This document shows, in pieces, positions 36,951 through 46,868 of a stretch of DNA of 64,000 nt. How positions within the stretch are numbered: position 1 is the first letter of the stretch; every line of letters starts with the position of its first letter. This DNA comes from Afipia massiliensis. Its GTDB lineage: Bacteria > Pseudomonadota > Alphaproteobacteria > Rhizobiales > Xanthobacteraceae. The notes beneath the pieces are model-generated. The model saw only the letters and a program-made list of their open reading frames with translations. It did no database searches and was not told the DNA's origin. The translations under genes were made by a program, and so were the position numbers. The DNA lies in assembly GCF_014203115.1 (NCBI RefSeq), contig NZ_JACHIJ010000003.1, positions 558,001-622,000 on the forward strand, in the 5' to 3' direction.

Positions 36951-37646
36951 GTGCTGAACGTCAACAACATCACTCTCTACTACGGCGCGGCGCAGGCGCT
37001 GCGCGGTGTCTCGCTGGCGGCCGAGCCCGGCAAGGTGACCTGCGTGCTGGGGCGTAACGGCGTCGGCAAGACCAGCCTTTTGCGCGCGATGGTCGGGCAA
37101 TATCCGATCAAGGACGGGTCGATCACGTTCGACGGGGCCAACATCGGAGGCCTGAAGCCTTATGAGCGTGCGCGCAAAGGCATTTCCTTCGTCCCTCAGG
37201 GGCGCGAGATCTTCCCGTTGCTGACCGTCGAGGAAAACCTCAAGACCGGATTTGCACCGCTCAAGCGCGACGACCGCACCATTCCCGACGATGTCTTTTC
37301 GCTGTTTCCCGTCCTGCAGACCATGCTGGGCCGGCGCGGTGGCGACCTGTCCGGCGGGCAGCAACAGCAGCTCGCCATCGGCCGTGCGCTGGTGATGCGG
37401 CCAAAGCTGCTGCTGCTGGATGAGCCGACCGAAGGCATTCAGCCGTCCATCATCAAGGACATCGGCCGCGCCATTTCCTATCTGCGCAGCCTCGGCACCA
37501 TGGCCATCGTTCTGGTCGAACAATACCTCGACTTTGCCTGCGAGCTCGGCGACAATTTTGCCGTCATGGATCGGGGAGCGGTCAAGTTCACCTGCGATCG
37601 CAGCAATCTCGATCCCGCCGAGATCAGCCGTCAGATGGCGCTGTGA
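36951..37646 (+). CDS. urtE: Urea ABC transporter ATP-binding protein UrtE
   Basis: An LivF-type ABC ATPase of 231 residues. It starts at GTG (36951) with LNVNNITLYYGAAQALRGVSL. Walker A is GRNGVGKTS, the signature is LSGGQQQQLAIGRAL, and Walker B is LLLLDEPTEGIQPSI, where the EGIQPSI tail is typical of UrtE. It is cut off from urtD by 142 bp that hold the family 1 repeat. Confidence 0.95.
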   Translation: MLNVNNITLYYGAAQALRGVSLAAEPGKVTCVLGRNGVGKTSLLRAMVGQYPIKDGSITFDGANIGGLKPYERARKGISFVPQGREIFPLLTVEENLKTGFAPLKRDDRTIPDDVFSLFPVLQTMLGRRGGDLSGGQQQQLAIGRALVMRPKLLLLDEPTEGIQPSIIKDIGRAISYLRSLGTMAIVLVEQYLDFACELGDNFAVMDRGAVKFTCDRSNLDPAEISRQMAL

Positions 37647-37678
37647 GTATGATGACGTTAAGTAGATGCGCTTCGTGC

Positions 37679-37783
37679 CGTCACCCTGAGGTGCCGGAGC
37701 GTAGCGGAGGCCTCGAAGGGCGAAGGCGCTTCTTGACCCGCCATCCTTCGAGGCTCGCAAAAGCTCGCACCTCAGGATGACGG
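37679..37783. repeat. Dispersed palindromic repeat, family 2, spanning the ureD start
   Basis: A 105-bp element: CGTCACCCTGAGGTGC at the left pairs with GCACCTCAGGATGACG at the right, and GGCCTCGAAGG pairs with CCTTCGAGGCTCGC inside. This pattern is common as an intergenic repeat in Bradyrhizobium-like genomes. Its right arm includes the ATG at 37777 that opens ureD, so the repeat seems to have supplied the first codons of that gene. Confidence 0.75.
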
Positions 37784-38625
37784 ACCAGATGCAGAGCGGA
37801 ATCATATCGTCGTCGGCGGAGACCTTCGCGGCCAACCGGGCGGTTGGCGCGGTCAAGTTCGATGTGCATGTGAAGGACGGCGCGACGCGGCGGCGCGAGC
37901 TGCATGAAGCCGGCTCCCTGCGCGTGCGGTTTCCCTCGCCGGAGCAGCAGGGACTTTCCGCCGTGTTCGTCAATACGGCCGGCGGCATCGCAGGCGGCGA
38001 CCGCTTCGACATCGACATCGCGGCGGAGGCGGGCGCGCATCTGACCGTGACCACAGCCGCCGCCGAGAAGGTCTATCGCTCCCACGGTCCGGATGCCCAG
38101 GTCAACATCGCGTTGCGCGCCGGTGCCGACGCGCGGCTCGCCTGGTTGCCGCAGGAAACCATTCTGTTCGATCAAGCGCGCGTGTCGCGGCGGATCGATA
38201 TTGATCTGGCGCAGGATGCGTCGCTTCTGCTTTGCGAAATCGTTGTGTTCGGCCGCGCGGCCATGGGCGAAGTGATGACACGCGGAAGCTTTGTTGATCG
38301 CTGGCGTCTGCGGATCGGCGGCAAGCTAGCCTTTGCCGAAACCATCCGGCTCGACGGCGACATTGCCGGCAAACTTGCCGCTCGCGCGGTTGCGAATGGC
38401 GGCGTCGCCATCGGCACGGCGCTGATCGTGCCGGGCGACGAGGCGATGGTCGAGCGCATCCGCGAAATGTCCGGCGCGTTCGGTGCGGAAGTTGGCGTCT
38501 CGGCATGGAACGGATTTGCAATGGCGCGCTTCTGCGCACAAGATGCGGCGCGGCTTCGCGCCGATATGATGAAAGTGCTGGGATGTGTGAGCCCCTCGGG
38601 CTTGCCGAGACTCTGGCTCAACTAA
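37777..38625 (+). CDS. ureD: Urease accessory protein UreD
   Basis: UreD is the scaffold on the apo-urease to which UreF and UreG bind during nickel insertion. It has 282 residues from the ATG at 37777, or 278 from the ATG at 37789. Family features are SLRVRFPSPEQQGLSAVFVNTAGGIAGGDRFDIDI near 47-80, TTAAAEKVYRS near 94-104, and WLPQETILFD. The first codons are inside a dispersed repeat, and the ribosome site is poor for both starts, so the true start is unsure. Confidence 0.92.
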   Translation: MTDQMQSGIISSSAETFAANRAVGAVKFDVHVKDGATRRRELHEAGSLRVRFPSPEQQGLSAVFVNTAGGIAGGDRFDIDIAAEAGAHLTVTTAAAEKVYRSHGPDAQVNIALRAGADARLAWLPQETILFDQARVSRRIDIDLAQDASLLLCEIVVFGRAAMGEVMTRGSFVDRWRLRIGGKLAFAETIRLDGDIAGKLAARAVANGGVAIGTALIVPGDEAMVERIREMSGAFGAEVGVSAWNGFAMARFCAQDAARLRADMMKVLGCVSPSGLPRLWLN

Positions 38626-38670
38626 CGAACCTCACTCAATTCGCTTCAGGAAAAACCGGGTACCGCACGC

Positions 38671-38973
38671 ATGAATTTGTCTCCCCGTGAAAAGGACAAG
38701 CTCCTGGTCTCCATGGCCGCCATCGTCGCGCGGCGGCGTCTCGAGCGCGGCGTCAAGCTCAATCATCCGGAAGCCATCGCGATCATCTCGGATTTCATCG
38801 TTGAAGGCGCGCGCGATGGCCGCACGGTGGCCGACCTGATGAAGGCTGGAGCCGAAGTCATCACCCGCGAGCAGTGCATGGATGGGATCGCCGAGATGAT
38901 CCACGACATTCAGGTGGAGGCGACGTTTCCGGATGGGACGAAGCTCGTCACCGTCCACGAACCCATTCGGTAA
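38671..38973 (+). CDS. ureA: Urease gamma subunit
   Basis: The small structural subunit, 100 residues, of the cytoplasmic nickel urease that splits urea to ammonia and carbamate. It begins [24 protein letters not shown] and contains LKLNHPEA-type wording at [23 protein letters not shown], then [31 protein letters not shown]. Separate gamma and beta subunits are the usual bacterial form. It lies 45 nt after ureD and 9 nt before ureB. Confidence 0.96.
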   Translation: MNLSPREKDKLLVSMAAIVARRRLERGVKLNHPEAIAIISDFIVEGARDGRTVADLMKAGAEVITREQCMDGIAEMIHDIQVEATFPDGTKLVTVHEPIR

Positions 38974-38982
38974 GGAATTCAG

Positions 38983-39288
38983 ATGATCCCCGGTGAACTC
39001 TTCATCAAGGACGGCGAGATCGAGCTCAACAAGGGGCGCAAGACGGTAACCCTGACGGTGGCGAACACCGGCGACCGGCCGATCCAGGTCGGCTCGCATT
39101 ATCATTTCTTCGAGACCAATCCGGCGCTGAAGTTCGACCGCAAGAAGGCACGCGGCATGCGGCTCGACATTGCGGCCGGCACAGCAGTGCGATTCGAGCC
39201 GGGACAGACGCGCGAGGTCACTCTCGTTGCGGTGGCAGGCAAGCGCACGATCTACGGGTTCCGTGGCGATGTGATGGGAAAACTGTGA
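38983..39288 (+). CDS. ureB: Urease beta subunit
   Basis: The 101-residue beta subunit. It begins [21 protein letters not shown] and contains [19 protein letters not shown] and the C-terminal [16 protein letters not shown], all standard. The stop overlaps the start of the following GFA-family gene by one base (TGATG). Confidence 0.96.
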   Translation: MIPGELFIKDGEIELNKGRKTVTLTVANTGDRPIQVGSHYHFFETNPALKFDRKKARGMRLDIAAGTAVRFEPGQTREVTLVAVAGKRTIYGFRGDVMGKL

Positions 39289-39638
39289 TGCACACATATG
39301 TTGGCGGCTGCCAGTGCGGCAAGGTTCGCTATGAGATGTCCGGCGAGATCGGCGAGGTCATCGCGTGCAACTGCTCGCGCTGCGGCAAGCTCGGCACGCT
39401 GCTGACATTCGTTCCGGCGGAGAACTTCAAGCTGCTGTCGGGCGAAGATGCGACGACCCTGTACAAATTCAACAAGGGCATCATTCAGCATCGCTTCTGC
39501 ACGACGTGCGGGGTTGAGTCGTTCGCGAACGGCAAGGCGCCGAATGGGGCCGAGATGGTCGCGGTCAACGTGCGTTGCCTCGACGATATCGATCTCGATT
39601 CCCTGAATGTGAAGAAATTCGACGGCAAGAAATACTGA
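39288..39638 (+). CDS. GFA-family (Mss4-like) zinc protein within the urease operon
   Basis: A 116-residue protein of the GFA / CENP-V family (glutathione-dependent formaldehyde-activating-like). The zinc-binding cysteines are visible: GGCQCGKVRYE near residue 6-14, ACNCSRCGKLG near 28-38, and FCTTCGVESF near 72-81. The family binds zinc and glutathione-like adducts, but its substrate here is unknown. It sits between ureB and ureC, overlapping ureB, so it is co-expressed with urease. The stop region carries a 14-bp tandem duplication. Confidence 0.87.
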   Translation: MHTYVGGCQCGKVRYEMSGEIGEVIACNCSRCGKLGTLLTFVPAENFKLLSGEDATTLYKFNKGIIQHRFCTTCGVESFANGKAPNGAEMVAVNVRCLDDIDLDSLNVKKFDGKKY

Positions 39639-39653
39639 ACAAGAAATACTGAA
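39626..39653 (+). repeat. 14-bp tandem duplication at the GFA stop codon
   Basis: CAAGAAATACTGAA occurs twice head to tail (39626-39639 and 39640-39653). The first copy ends the GFA-family gene (TGA within it). The second lies in the 24-bp gap before ureC. It looks like a recent slippage duplication. Confidence 0.85.
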
Positions 39654-39662
39654 AGATCAGCA

Positions 39663-41378
<1,716 letters not shown>

Positions 41379-41419
41379 GGTTCCGGCCCTGACGAGACAA
41401 CAAAAGCCGGGAGGATACC

Positions 41420-41719
41420 TTGATCTACGTTGTTGCGACTTTGACCATCAAGCCTGAGACGCGTGCGGACATGATTGCCGCGGCAAAAGCCTGCATCGCC
41501 GAGACCCGCAAGGAAGCCGGCAACATCGCTTACGATCTGCACGAGAGCGTGACCGATCCCACCAAGCTGGTGTTCGTCGAGCAGTGGGAAAGCGCCGAGG
41601 CGCTGGTGCCGCATCGTAAGGCCGAACACATGAAAACGTTCGGACGGGTCGTTGTGAACTGCCTCGCCGCGCCGCCGAAGATCGAGGTCATCACGCCGGC
41701 GAATGTGGAGGTCCGATGA
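41420..41719 (+). CDS. ABM-domain monooxygenase-like protein 1
   Basis: A 99-residue antibiotic-biosynthesis-monooxygenase (ABM) domain protein of the YgiN / quinol monooxygenase type. It begins IYVVATLTIKPETRADMIAAAKACIAETRKE and contains YDLHESVTDPTKLVFVEQW, the family pattern. Start is TTG at 41420 behind GGGAGG. It overlaps its paralog by 4 nt. The substrate and any link to urea are unknown. A dimeric ferredoxin-like fold is expected. Confidence 0.85.
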   Translation: MIYVVATLTIKPETRADMIAAAKACIAETRKEAGNIAYDLHESVTDPTKLVFVEQWESAEALVPHRKAEHMKTFGRVVVNCLAAPPKIEVITPANVEVR

Positions 41720-42015
41720 TCTACGTCGTCGCCACCACCAAGGTGAAGCCGGAAGGCCGCGAGGCCTTCATCGCCGGCGCGAAAACCTGCATCGCCGAGA
41801 CGCACAAGGAGAAGGGCTGCATCTCCTACGAGCTTCATGCCAGCGTGAACGATCCCGACGTCTTTGTTTTCGTCGAGCGCTGGGAAACGCGGGACGACCT
41901 GACGGCACACAGCCGTGCGCCGCATCTGAAGGCATGGCGCGAATTGTCCGCGCCGATGAAAGCATCGCCGACCGCGATCGAGATCATCAGCGGCGGCAAA
42001 GTACAGAAGCTATGA
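41716..42015 (+). CDS. ABM-domain monooxygenase-like protein 2
   Basis: A second 99-residue ABM-domain protein, clearly a tandem duplicate of the previous one: both begin IYVVAT and share [10 protein letters not shown] / KACIAETRKE and FVFVERWE / LVFVEQWE. The C-terminal thirds have diverged. It lies 10 nt before ureE, so it belongs to the urease message. Confidence 0.85.
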   Translation: MIYVVATTKVKPEGREAFIAGAKTCIAETHKEKGCISYELHASVNDPDVFVFVERWETRDDLTAHSRAPHLKAWRELSAPMKASPTAIEIISGGKVQKL

Positions 42016-42025
42016 GGTCATCACC

Positions 42026-42628
42026 ATGATCCGCGCAACGCAGGTTCGCCCGCAGATTCGCTGGACCGAGGCCGCCGCTGACACGGTGGTTCTCGGTTTC
42101 GACGACCGGCACCGGCGGCGGATGGTGATGACCGGTACGCGCGGGCTGGAGTTCCTGCTGGACCTGAAGGAAGCCGTCGCGCTGCGCGGCGGCGATGCGC
42201 TGGTGCTGGACGACGGGCGGCTGATCGAGGTGGTGGCGGCGCCGGAGCCGCTGGTGGAAATTCGCGGCAAAGATCCGCATCATCTCGTGCGGGTCGCCTG
42301 GCATCTCGGCAACCGGCACCTGCCGACGCAGATCGTCGGCAAGGGCCTTCGCATCCGCCGCGATCATGTGATCGAGGACATGGTACGCGGCCTTGGCGCG
42401 CGCGTCATCGTCATCGAAGCGCCGTTCGATCCGGAAGGCGGCGCCTATGCCGGCGGCGGCCATGCCGCGCATGGTCATGATCATCATGATCACGACCGCC
42501 ACGATCATGGTCACCACGATCATGGTGATCACAAACACGGTAGCCACGATCACGCGCATCACGATCATGGTGACGGCAAGTGTGATCACGATCACCACGG
42601 TCACGCCCATGCTCATGACCACAAATGA
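42026..42628 (+). CDS. ureE: Urease accessory nickel chaperone UreE with His-rich tail
   Basis: UreE gives nickel to the UreG-UreF-UreD complex. The 200-residue protein has the N-terminal peptide-binding domain and the metal-binding domain ([13 protein letters not shown], with the key HLGNRH, and [16 protein letters not shown]). The last 50 residues alternate His with Asp and Gly ([12 protein letters not shown] and further), a nickel store as in Klebsiella UreE but longer. Its 3' end overlaps the start of ureF. Confidence 0.94.
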   Translation: MIRATQVRPQIRWTEAAADTVVLGFDDRHRRRMVMTGTRGLEFLLDLKEAVALRGGDALVLDDGRLIEVVAAPEPLVEIRGKDPHHLVRVAWHLGNRHLPTQIVGKGLRIRRDHVIEDMVRGLGARVIVIEAPFDPEGGAYAGGGHAAHGHDHHDHDRHDHGHHDHGDHKHGSHDHAHHDHGDGKCDHDHHGHAHAHDHK

Positions 42629-43340
42629 GCGCGGTCAGGGCGACCTCGCGTTCGAGGTAGAGGAATCGGCTGCGCTGTTTCGGCTGATGACGTGGTTGTC
42701 GCCGTCGTTTCCGGTCGGCTCGTTCTCCTATTCCAGCGGCATCGAGTGGGCGGTTGAGGCGGGTGACATCACCAGCATGACAACGTTGCAGCAGTGGCTC
42801 GCGACCATGCTGCTGGAGGGCGCGGGTTTCTGTGATGGCACATTCCTCTGCCATGCCTACCGGGCTGCGACCGCGACAGACGGGCGGATGTTGAATGATG
42901 TCGCCGAACTCGCCGCGGCGTTCGTGCCGTCGCGCGAGCGGCATCTCGAAACGACAGCGCAGGGCCGCGCCTTTGTCGAAATCGCCCGCGCAGCCTGGAA
43001 TTGCGAGACGCTCGATCTCCTGGCATCGCATGTGACTGGTCCGGTCGCTTATCCGGTCGCTGTCGGCGTGCTCGCGGCGGGACATCGCATTCCACTGCCT
43101 CTGACGCTGCACGCCTTTCTGCACGCGACGACATCTAACTGGATTTCAGCCGGTGTCCGTCTCATCCCGCTGGGCCAGACCGACAGCCAGCGCGCGCTGG
43201 CAGCGCTTGAGCCTGTAATCGCAGCGACCGCAGAGAAATCGCTCGATGCGTCGCTCGATGATCTCGCGAGCGCGACGTTCCGGGCCGATCTCGCCAGCAT
43301 GCATCATGAAGCGCAATACACCAGGCTGTTTCGATCTTGA
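42615..43340 (+). CDS. ureF: Urease accessory protein UreF
   Basis: UreF acts with UreD as the checkpoint that gates UreG GTPase activity during nickel insertion. 241 residues from the ATG at 42615; an ATG two codons earlier (42609) is also possible, and both lie within the His-rich end of ureE. Family features are [27 protein letters not shown] near 20-46, TAQGRAF, and [25 protein letters not shown] near 172-196. Confidence 0.94.
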   Translation: MTTNERGQGDLAFEVEESAALFRLMTWLSPSFPVGSFSYSSGIEWAVEAGDITSMTTLQQWLATMLLEGAGFCDGTFLCHAYRAATATDGRMLNDVAELAAAFVPSRERHLETTAQGRAFVEIARAAWNCETLDLLASHVTGPVAYPVAVGVLAAGHRIPLPLTLHAFLHATTSNWISAGVRLIPLGQTDSQRALAALEPVIAATAEKSLDASLDDLASATFRADLASMHHEAQYTRLFRS

Positions 43341-43353
43341 GAGAGGTTTTGCC

Positions 43354-43995
43354 ATGAGCACCAGCATGAACGGCCCGCTTCGCGTCGGCATCGGCGGCCC
43401 GGTCGGGTCCGGCAAGACCGCCCTGATGGATCTGCTCTGCAAGTCGATGCGCGAGCGTTACGAGATCGCGGCGATCACCAACGACATCTACACCAAGTGG
43501 GATGCGGAGTTTCTGGTCCGATCCGGCTCGCTGACGCCGGATCGCATCGCCGGTGTGGAGACGGGGGGCTGCCCGCATACGGCGATCCGCGAGGACGCCT
43601 CGATGAATCTCGCGGCGGTGGCCGACATGCGGGTGAAGTTTCCCGATCTCGATCTGGTGCTGATCGAATCCGGCGGCGACAACCTTGCGGCAACCTTCTC
43701 GCCGGAACTGGCGGATCTGACCATCTATGTGATCGACGTCGCGGCCGGCGACAAGATTCCCTCCAAGGGCGGTCCGGGGATCACGCGATCTGATCTGCTT
43801 GTGATCAACAAGATCGATCTGGCGCCGCATGTCGGCGCATCGCTCGAGAAAATGGACACCGATGCGAAGCGCATGCGGGGGGAACGGCCGTTTGTCATGA
43901 CCAACCTGAAAAAGAGCGAAGGCCTCGATCGCATCATCCGCTTCATCGAGGTGAAGGGCGGCCTTCGGGCCGCGGTTCCTGAAGCGGCGAACTGA
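43354..43995 (+). CDS. ureG: Urease accessory GTPase UreG
   Basis: A SIMIBI-class GTPase of 213 residues that drives nickel delivery. Walker A is [15 protein letters not shown] (near 13-27). The metal-binding CPH motif is [15 protein letters not shown] (near 71-85), and the base-recognition motif is [13 protein letters not shown]. The start at 43354 is 13 nt after ureF. It is the last urease gene. Confidence 0.96.
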   Translation: MSTSMNGPLRVGIGGPVGSGKTALMDLLCKSMRERYEIAAITNDIYTKWDAEFLVRSGSLTPDRIAGVETGGCPHTAIREDASMNLAAVADMRVKFPDLDLVLIESGGDNLAATFSPELADLTIYVIDVAAGDKIPSKGGPGITRSDLLVINKIDLAPHVGASLEKMDTDAKRMRGERPFVMTNLKKSEGLDRIIRFIEVKGGLRAAVPEAAN

Positions 43996-44074
43996 CTGCG
44001 TTTCTGCACAGCCGCTACGCCATGCTGCATTGATATTGTCAGGAACGCTCGCGTGGCGGGCGTGTTAGCCCTGC

Positions 44075-44188
44075 ATGAAACAGTCACTCTTGGCAGCACA
44101 TGGCAGGGACTATAGCGGCGTCTTTCTTGGCGCGATTCTGCTTGGAATCGTCACGGTGGTGCTGGGGCTGGCCTTGGTCGTGGCCTGA
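44075..44188 (+). CDS. Possible small membrane protein (37 aa)
   Basis: A 37-codon frame, MKQSLLAAHGRDYSG followed by one hydrophobic helix (FLGAILLGIVTVVLGLALVVA). It lies 80 bp after ureG on the same strand, with no strong ribosome site. No family recognised. It could be a real small membrane protein or chance. Confidence 0.3.
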   Translation: MKQSLLAAHGRDYSGVFLGAILLGIVTVVLGLALVVA

Positions 44189-44417
44189 CGGCTGCGTTCT
44201 GCGGGTTTACCATGAATTCCGACAGGTATATTTTCCCGTCGCTGGAACCATCTGGCAGCGCCTACATTATTCCATTCGCGAGACATTCAGGCCGTGCCGG
44301 CCATCGACCCAGGATACGGCCGGAACAGAGTATTCATGACGAGTAGTTCGGGATCTGCGTACGACCGCCGCTTCCGCCGGGCCAGCCTCACTGGCCTGGG
44401 CTCATTTTCATCCCTTA
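44189..44417. other. Intergenic region before the sensor kinase
   Basis: 229 bp. It contains two GGAAC pentamers (near 44244 and 44321), but neither has CGTT at the right distance. The first is followed after 16 nt by CATT, at best a weak EcfG-like site. Nothing else stands out. Confidence 0.4.
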
Positions 44418-46088
44418 TTGCTTTCGAGTAACTGCGTGCTCCGTCTCGGCCTCATCATCGGACTGATGGCGATCATCGGAGTGGTTATCTCCGGTCTCGT
44501 GGCCATGAAGGTCTACGATCAGGAACTCTCGATCGGCCGGATTGATCTGGCCCGATCGGTCGATACCCATGCCAGCCTGGTCCAGGAGCGCCTCAGCGAA
44601 CGTGAGTTGCTGGCCCGGGTCGCGGTCGGGCTGTTTCGGTCGCCATCGATCAACATGGCCAATGCGTTGCAGCCGTTGCGGTCATCGATCTACGCCTTCA
44701 AGACCGATTTCCTTGTCGCAAGCTGGGTGGCTCGCGTTCCGCGCGCCGATTTCGGCCGGGCGCAGAACGAACTGAAACTTGCCGCTTTCCCCAATCCGAC
44801 AATCCGGAATGTCGACGATACGCCGCTGAATCCGGCGGCGGTGCCCGATCCGGCGACCGTCGTGATGGATGTCGAACCGCAGAACGACGAGACCAAGGCG
44901 TTCGTCGGCCGGATACTGAACAGCCATCCGGTGATCATGCCCATGCTCAACCGCGCGGTGGAGGAGGGCCGGCCGGTGTCGTCCGATCCTTTCGTGCTGC
45001 TGCGTATCGGCGGCCCGATGGGCATTGTGCTGGCGTCGCCGGTGCGGACGGACACCGGGACCAGCACTGCAGGCTTTTTGACGATTTCTTACCGGTTGGC
45101 GCCCTTGATGCTCGCCAGTGACGATCTGTCCCTGTTCTCAGTGGCGCTGCGCGATCCGAGAAATGCCTCGGACAACCTGACCTCGGATTCCGAAGGCAAT
45201 GTCACGTCGGTTCCGCTGCAGCTTGACGCCGAGAACCCGCCGCTGCTGCGCGTCGTTTCATTCGGCGCGCGGGACTGGACGCTGATCTATTACGCCAAGA
45301 CGAATGTCGCGACGCGCGCCCAGGAGCTCGCGGGCATCGTCACGCTGATCGGCGTGGCGCTGACCCTCATTCTCTGCGGCCTGTTCGGATATGTGTCCTA
45401 TAACAACGTGCGCCTCAGCCGGGAAATCCAGACCCGTATCGACTTCGAACGCCGGCTGACCGCGGTGATCGATGAGCTCAATCATCGCGTGAAGAACATT
45501 CTGGCGGTCATCCAGTCGATCGTGACGCGGACCATGCGTCACGGCGCGGACATCGACGTCGCCCGCGACCTGCTGATCGGGCGAATTCATGCCATGTCGC
45601 ATGTCGTGTCGCTTCTCAGCGAGAGTCAGTGGCAAGGCGTCAAGCTCAAGGGCCTGTTCGAGCCCCGCGCAATTCCCCATGCCGACCGGATTGCGCTGAG
45701 CGGGCCTGACGTCACCGTGAGCGCGCGCGCGGCGCAGAGCCTGTCGCTACTGTTTTTCGAACTGGCGTCCCATGCCGATGAAGGACTATCGCTGGTCGGC
45801 AAGCATCCGCATATCGTCGCGGATTGGAGCGTGAGCGAAGAGCCGGATGCGGTTTTCCATTTCCGCTGGGAAGAATTCAACACCAGTGCGGCGACCCGCC
45901 GCGCCGACAGCGAATTCGGAATTGTGCTGCTGGATCGCGTTGCTCCCGAAGCACTGGGCGGCACATCGAAGCGATACTTCACCGACGTCAGCTATGTCTA
46001 CGAACTGACGGCTCCGATGGCGACCGTGGTGGACGAGACCGAGATGGATCGCACCGAGCGCATCGGTGCGCCGGTCAGAAAGCGCTGA
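44418..46088 (+). CDS. CHASE-domain sensor kinase, HWE/HisKA_2 type (PhyK-like position)
   Basis: A membrane sensor kinase of 556 residues: one helix near 10-30, a periplasmic CHASE domain (30-300, with FLVASWVARVPRADF and SYRLAPLM), a second helix near 305-330, then a histidine kinase module. The H-box is DELNHRVKNILAVIQSIV (His near 356), typical of HWE/HisKA_2 kinases that feed PhyR. The N-box region reads FFELASHADEGLSL, where active relatives have ELATNA-AK-GAL, so the usual Mg-binding Asn is replaced. It lies next to ecfG-nepR-phyR, which argues for a stress-sensing role. The start is TTG at 44418 or GTG at 44436. Confidence 0.85.
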   Translation: MLSSNCVLRLGLIIGLMAIIGVVISGLVAMKVYDQELSIGRIDLARSVDTHASLVQERLSERELLARVAVGLFRSPSINMANALQPLRSSIYAFKTDFLVASWVARVPRADFGRAQNELKLAAFPNPTIRNVDDTPLNPAAVPDPATVVMDVEPQNDETKAFVGRILNSHPVIMPMLNRAVEEGRPVSSDPFVLLRIGGPMGIVLASPVRTDTGTSTAGFLTISYRLAPLMLASDDLSLFSVALRDPRNASDNLTSDSEGNVTSVPLQLDAENPPLLRVVSFGARDWTLIYYAKTNVATRAQELAGIVTLIGVALTLILCGLFGYVSYNNVRLSREIQTRIDFERRLTAVIDELNHRVKNILAVIQSIVTRTMRHGADIDVARDLLIGRIHAMSHVVSLLSESQWQGVKLKGLFEPRAIPHADRIALSGPDVTVSARAAQSLSLLFFELASHADEGLSLVGKHPHIVADWSVSEEPDAVFHFRWEEFNTSAATRRADSEFGIVLLDRVAPEALGGTSKRYFTDVSYVYELTAPMATVVDETEMDRTERIGAPVRKR

Positions 46089-46163
46089 TCCGGGCGGATC
46101 GAGGAACAAACTTTCCGGCGATGGATTGAGCAGCAGACGCTGTGTCACGCAAAGGAAAGTTAC

Positions 46164-46247
46164 ATGGGACGCTATCTGCTGTTGTGGCTGCTCGGGATTC
46201 CCATTCCCGTGCTGATTTTAATCTGGGCCTTTGGCGGCCTGAACTGA
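46164..46247 (+). CDS. Small single-helix membrane protein (27 aa)
   Basis: A 27-codon gene preceded by a good ribosome site (AAAGGAAAG, 6 nt before the ATG). The product starts MGRYLLLWLLGIP and is one membrane helix ending IWAFGGLN. A strong hairpin terminator follows 8 bp after the stop. Ribosome site plus terminator make it likely to be a real small gene. It resembles other tiny hydrophobic proteins of this locus; function unknown. Confidence 0.55.
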   Translation: MGRYLLLWLLGIPIPVLILIWAFGGLN

Positions 46248-46254
46248 TCCAGCA

Positions 46255-46287
46255 AAAAACGCGGCCACTTGCCGGTGGCCGCGTTTT
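46255..46287. terminator. Bidirectional terminator between small gene and ecfG
   Basis: A 14-bp stem AAAAACGCGGCCAC / GTGGCCGCGTTTTT with a 5 to 6-nt loop, flanked by A- and T-runs. It ends both the plus-strand small gene and the minus-strand nepR-ecfG operon. Confidence 0.85.
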
Positions 46288-46319
46288 TCAGTTGCTGGCT
46301 GTGAGGCCGAGATGGCGGT

Positions 46320-46868
46320 CTAGCCGCCACCCCCGCCGATCACGGCGCGGATCGTGTCATCCGGTCCGAAGTCCTCGGCGCCATCGACATAGAGCAGGGC
46401 GCTCAGCTTCGAACGTGCGCGGTTCACGCGGCTCTTGATGGTGCCGACCGCGCATCCGCAGATGGCCGCGGCATCTTCATAGGAGAAGCCGGAGGCGCCC
46501 ACCAGGATGAGCGCTTCGCGCTGATCCTGCGGCAGCTTGTCGAGCGCGGTTCGAAACTCCTCGAACTCGAGATGCGCGCTTTGGGCAGGCTGCGACTTGA
46601 GCGTCTTGGCATAGCTGCCATCGGCGTCTTCAACCTCCCGCCGCCGCTTGCGATAGTCCGAGCGGAAGAGATTGCGCAGAATCGTGAACAGCCACGCCGG
46701 CAGGTTGGATCCCGGCTGGAAGGAATCGATATGCGCAAGGGCGCGCAACAGCGTTTCCTGGACGAGATCGTCCGCCCGGTCGGCATTGCCGCTGAGAGAA
46801 ATAGCGAACGCGCGCAGGCTTGGTACGGTCGCAAGAATGTCGTCGCGAAGTGAATCCGTGAGAGGCAT
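46320..46868 (-). CDS. ecfG: General stress ECF sigma factor EcfG
   Basis: An extracytoplasmic-function sigma factor of 182 residues, group ECF15. Region 2 (RADDLVQETLLRALAHIDSFQPGSNLPAWLFTILRNLFRSDYRKRRRE) binds the -10 element, and region 4 (LPQDQREALILVGASGFSYEDAAAICGCAVGTIKSRVNRARSKL) binds the -35. It is held off by NepR and freed when PhyR is phosphorylated. Its start overlaps the nepR stop by one base (TAATG), keeping sigma and anti-sigma in balance. The C-terminal GGGG tail is short and unusual. Confidence 0.95.
   Translation of the reverse strand: MPLTDSLRDDILATVPSLRAFAISLSGNADRADDLVQETLLRALAHIDSFQPGSNLPAWLFTILRNLFRSDYRKRRREVEDADGSYAKTLKSQPAQSAHLEFEEFRTALDKLPQDQREALILVGASGFSYEDAAAICGCAVGTIKSRVNRARSKLSALLYVDGAEDFGPDDTIRAVIGGGGG

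Noticed and set aside
37679-37783. Rho-independent terminator after urtE
   Set aside because: The hairpin is long and mosaic, has no T-run and matches a repeat-type palindrome, so I call it a dispersed repeat instead.
42460-42628. Short-period repeat that could be taken for a CRISPR-like or satellite array
   Set aside because: It is the His/Asp codon-rich tail of UreE in frame, without spacers or fixed-length repeats.
44244-44345. EcfG promoter before the sensor kinase
   Set aside because: GGAAC is present twice, but the -10 positions read CATT and GTAG, too far from CGTT to call.
46103-46130. EcfG promoter before the 27-residue gene
   Set aside because: GGAAC is present, but 16-17 nt later the sequence is GATT/ATTG, not CGTT.
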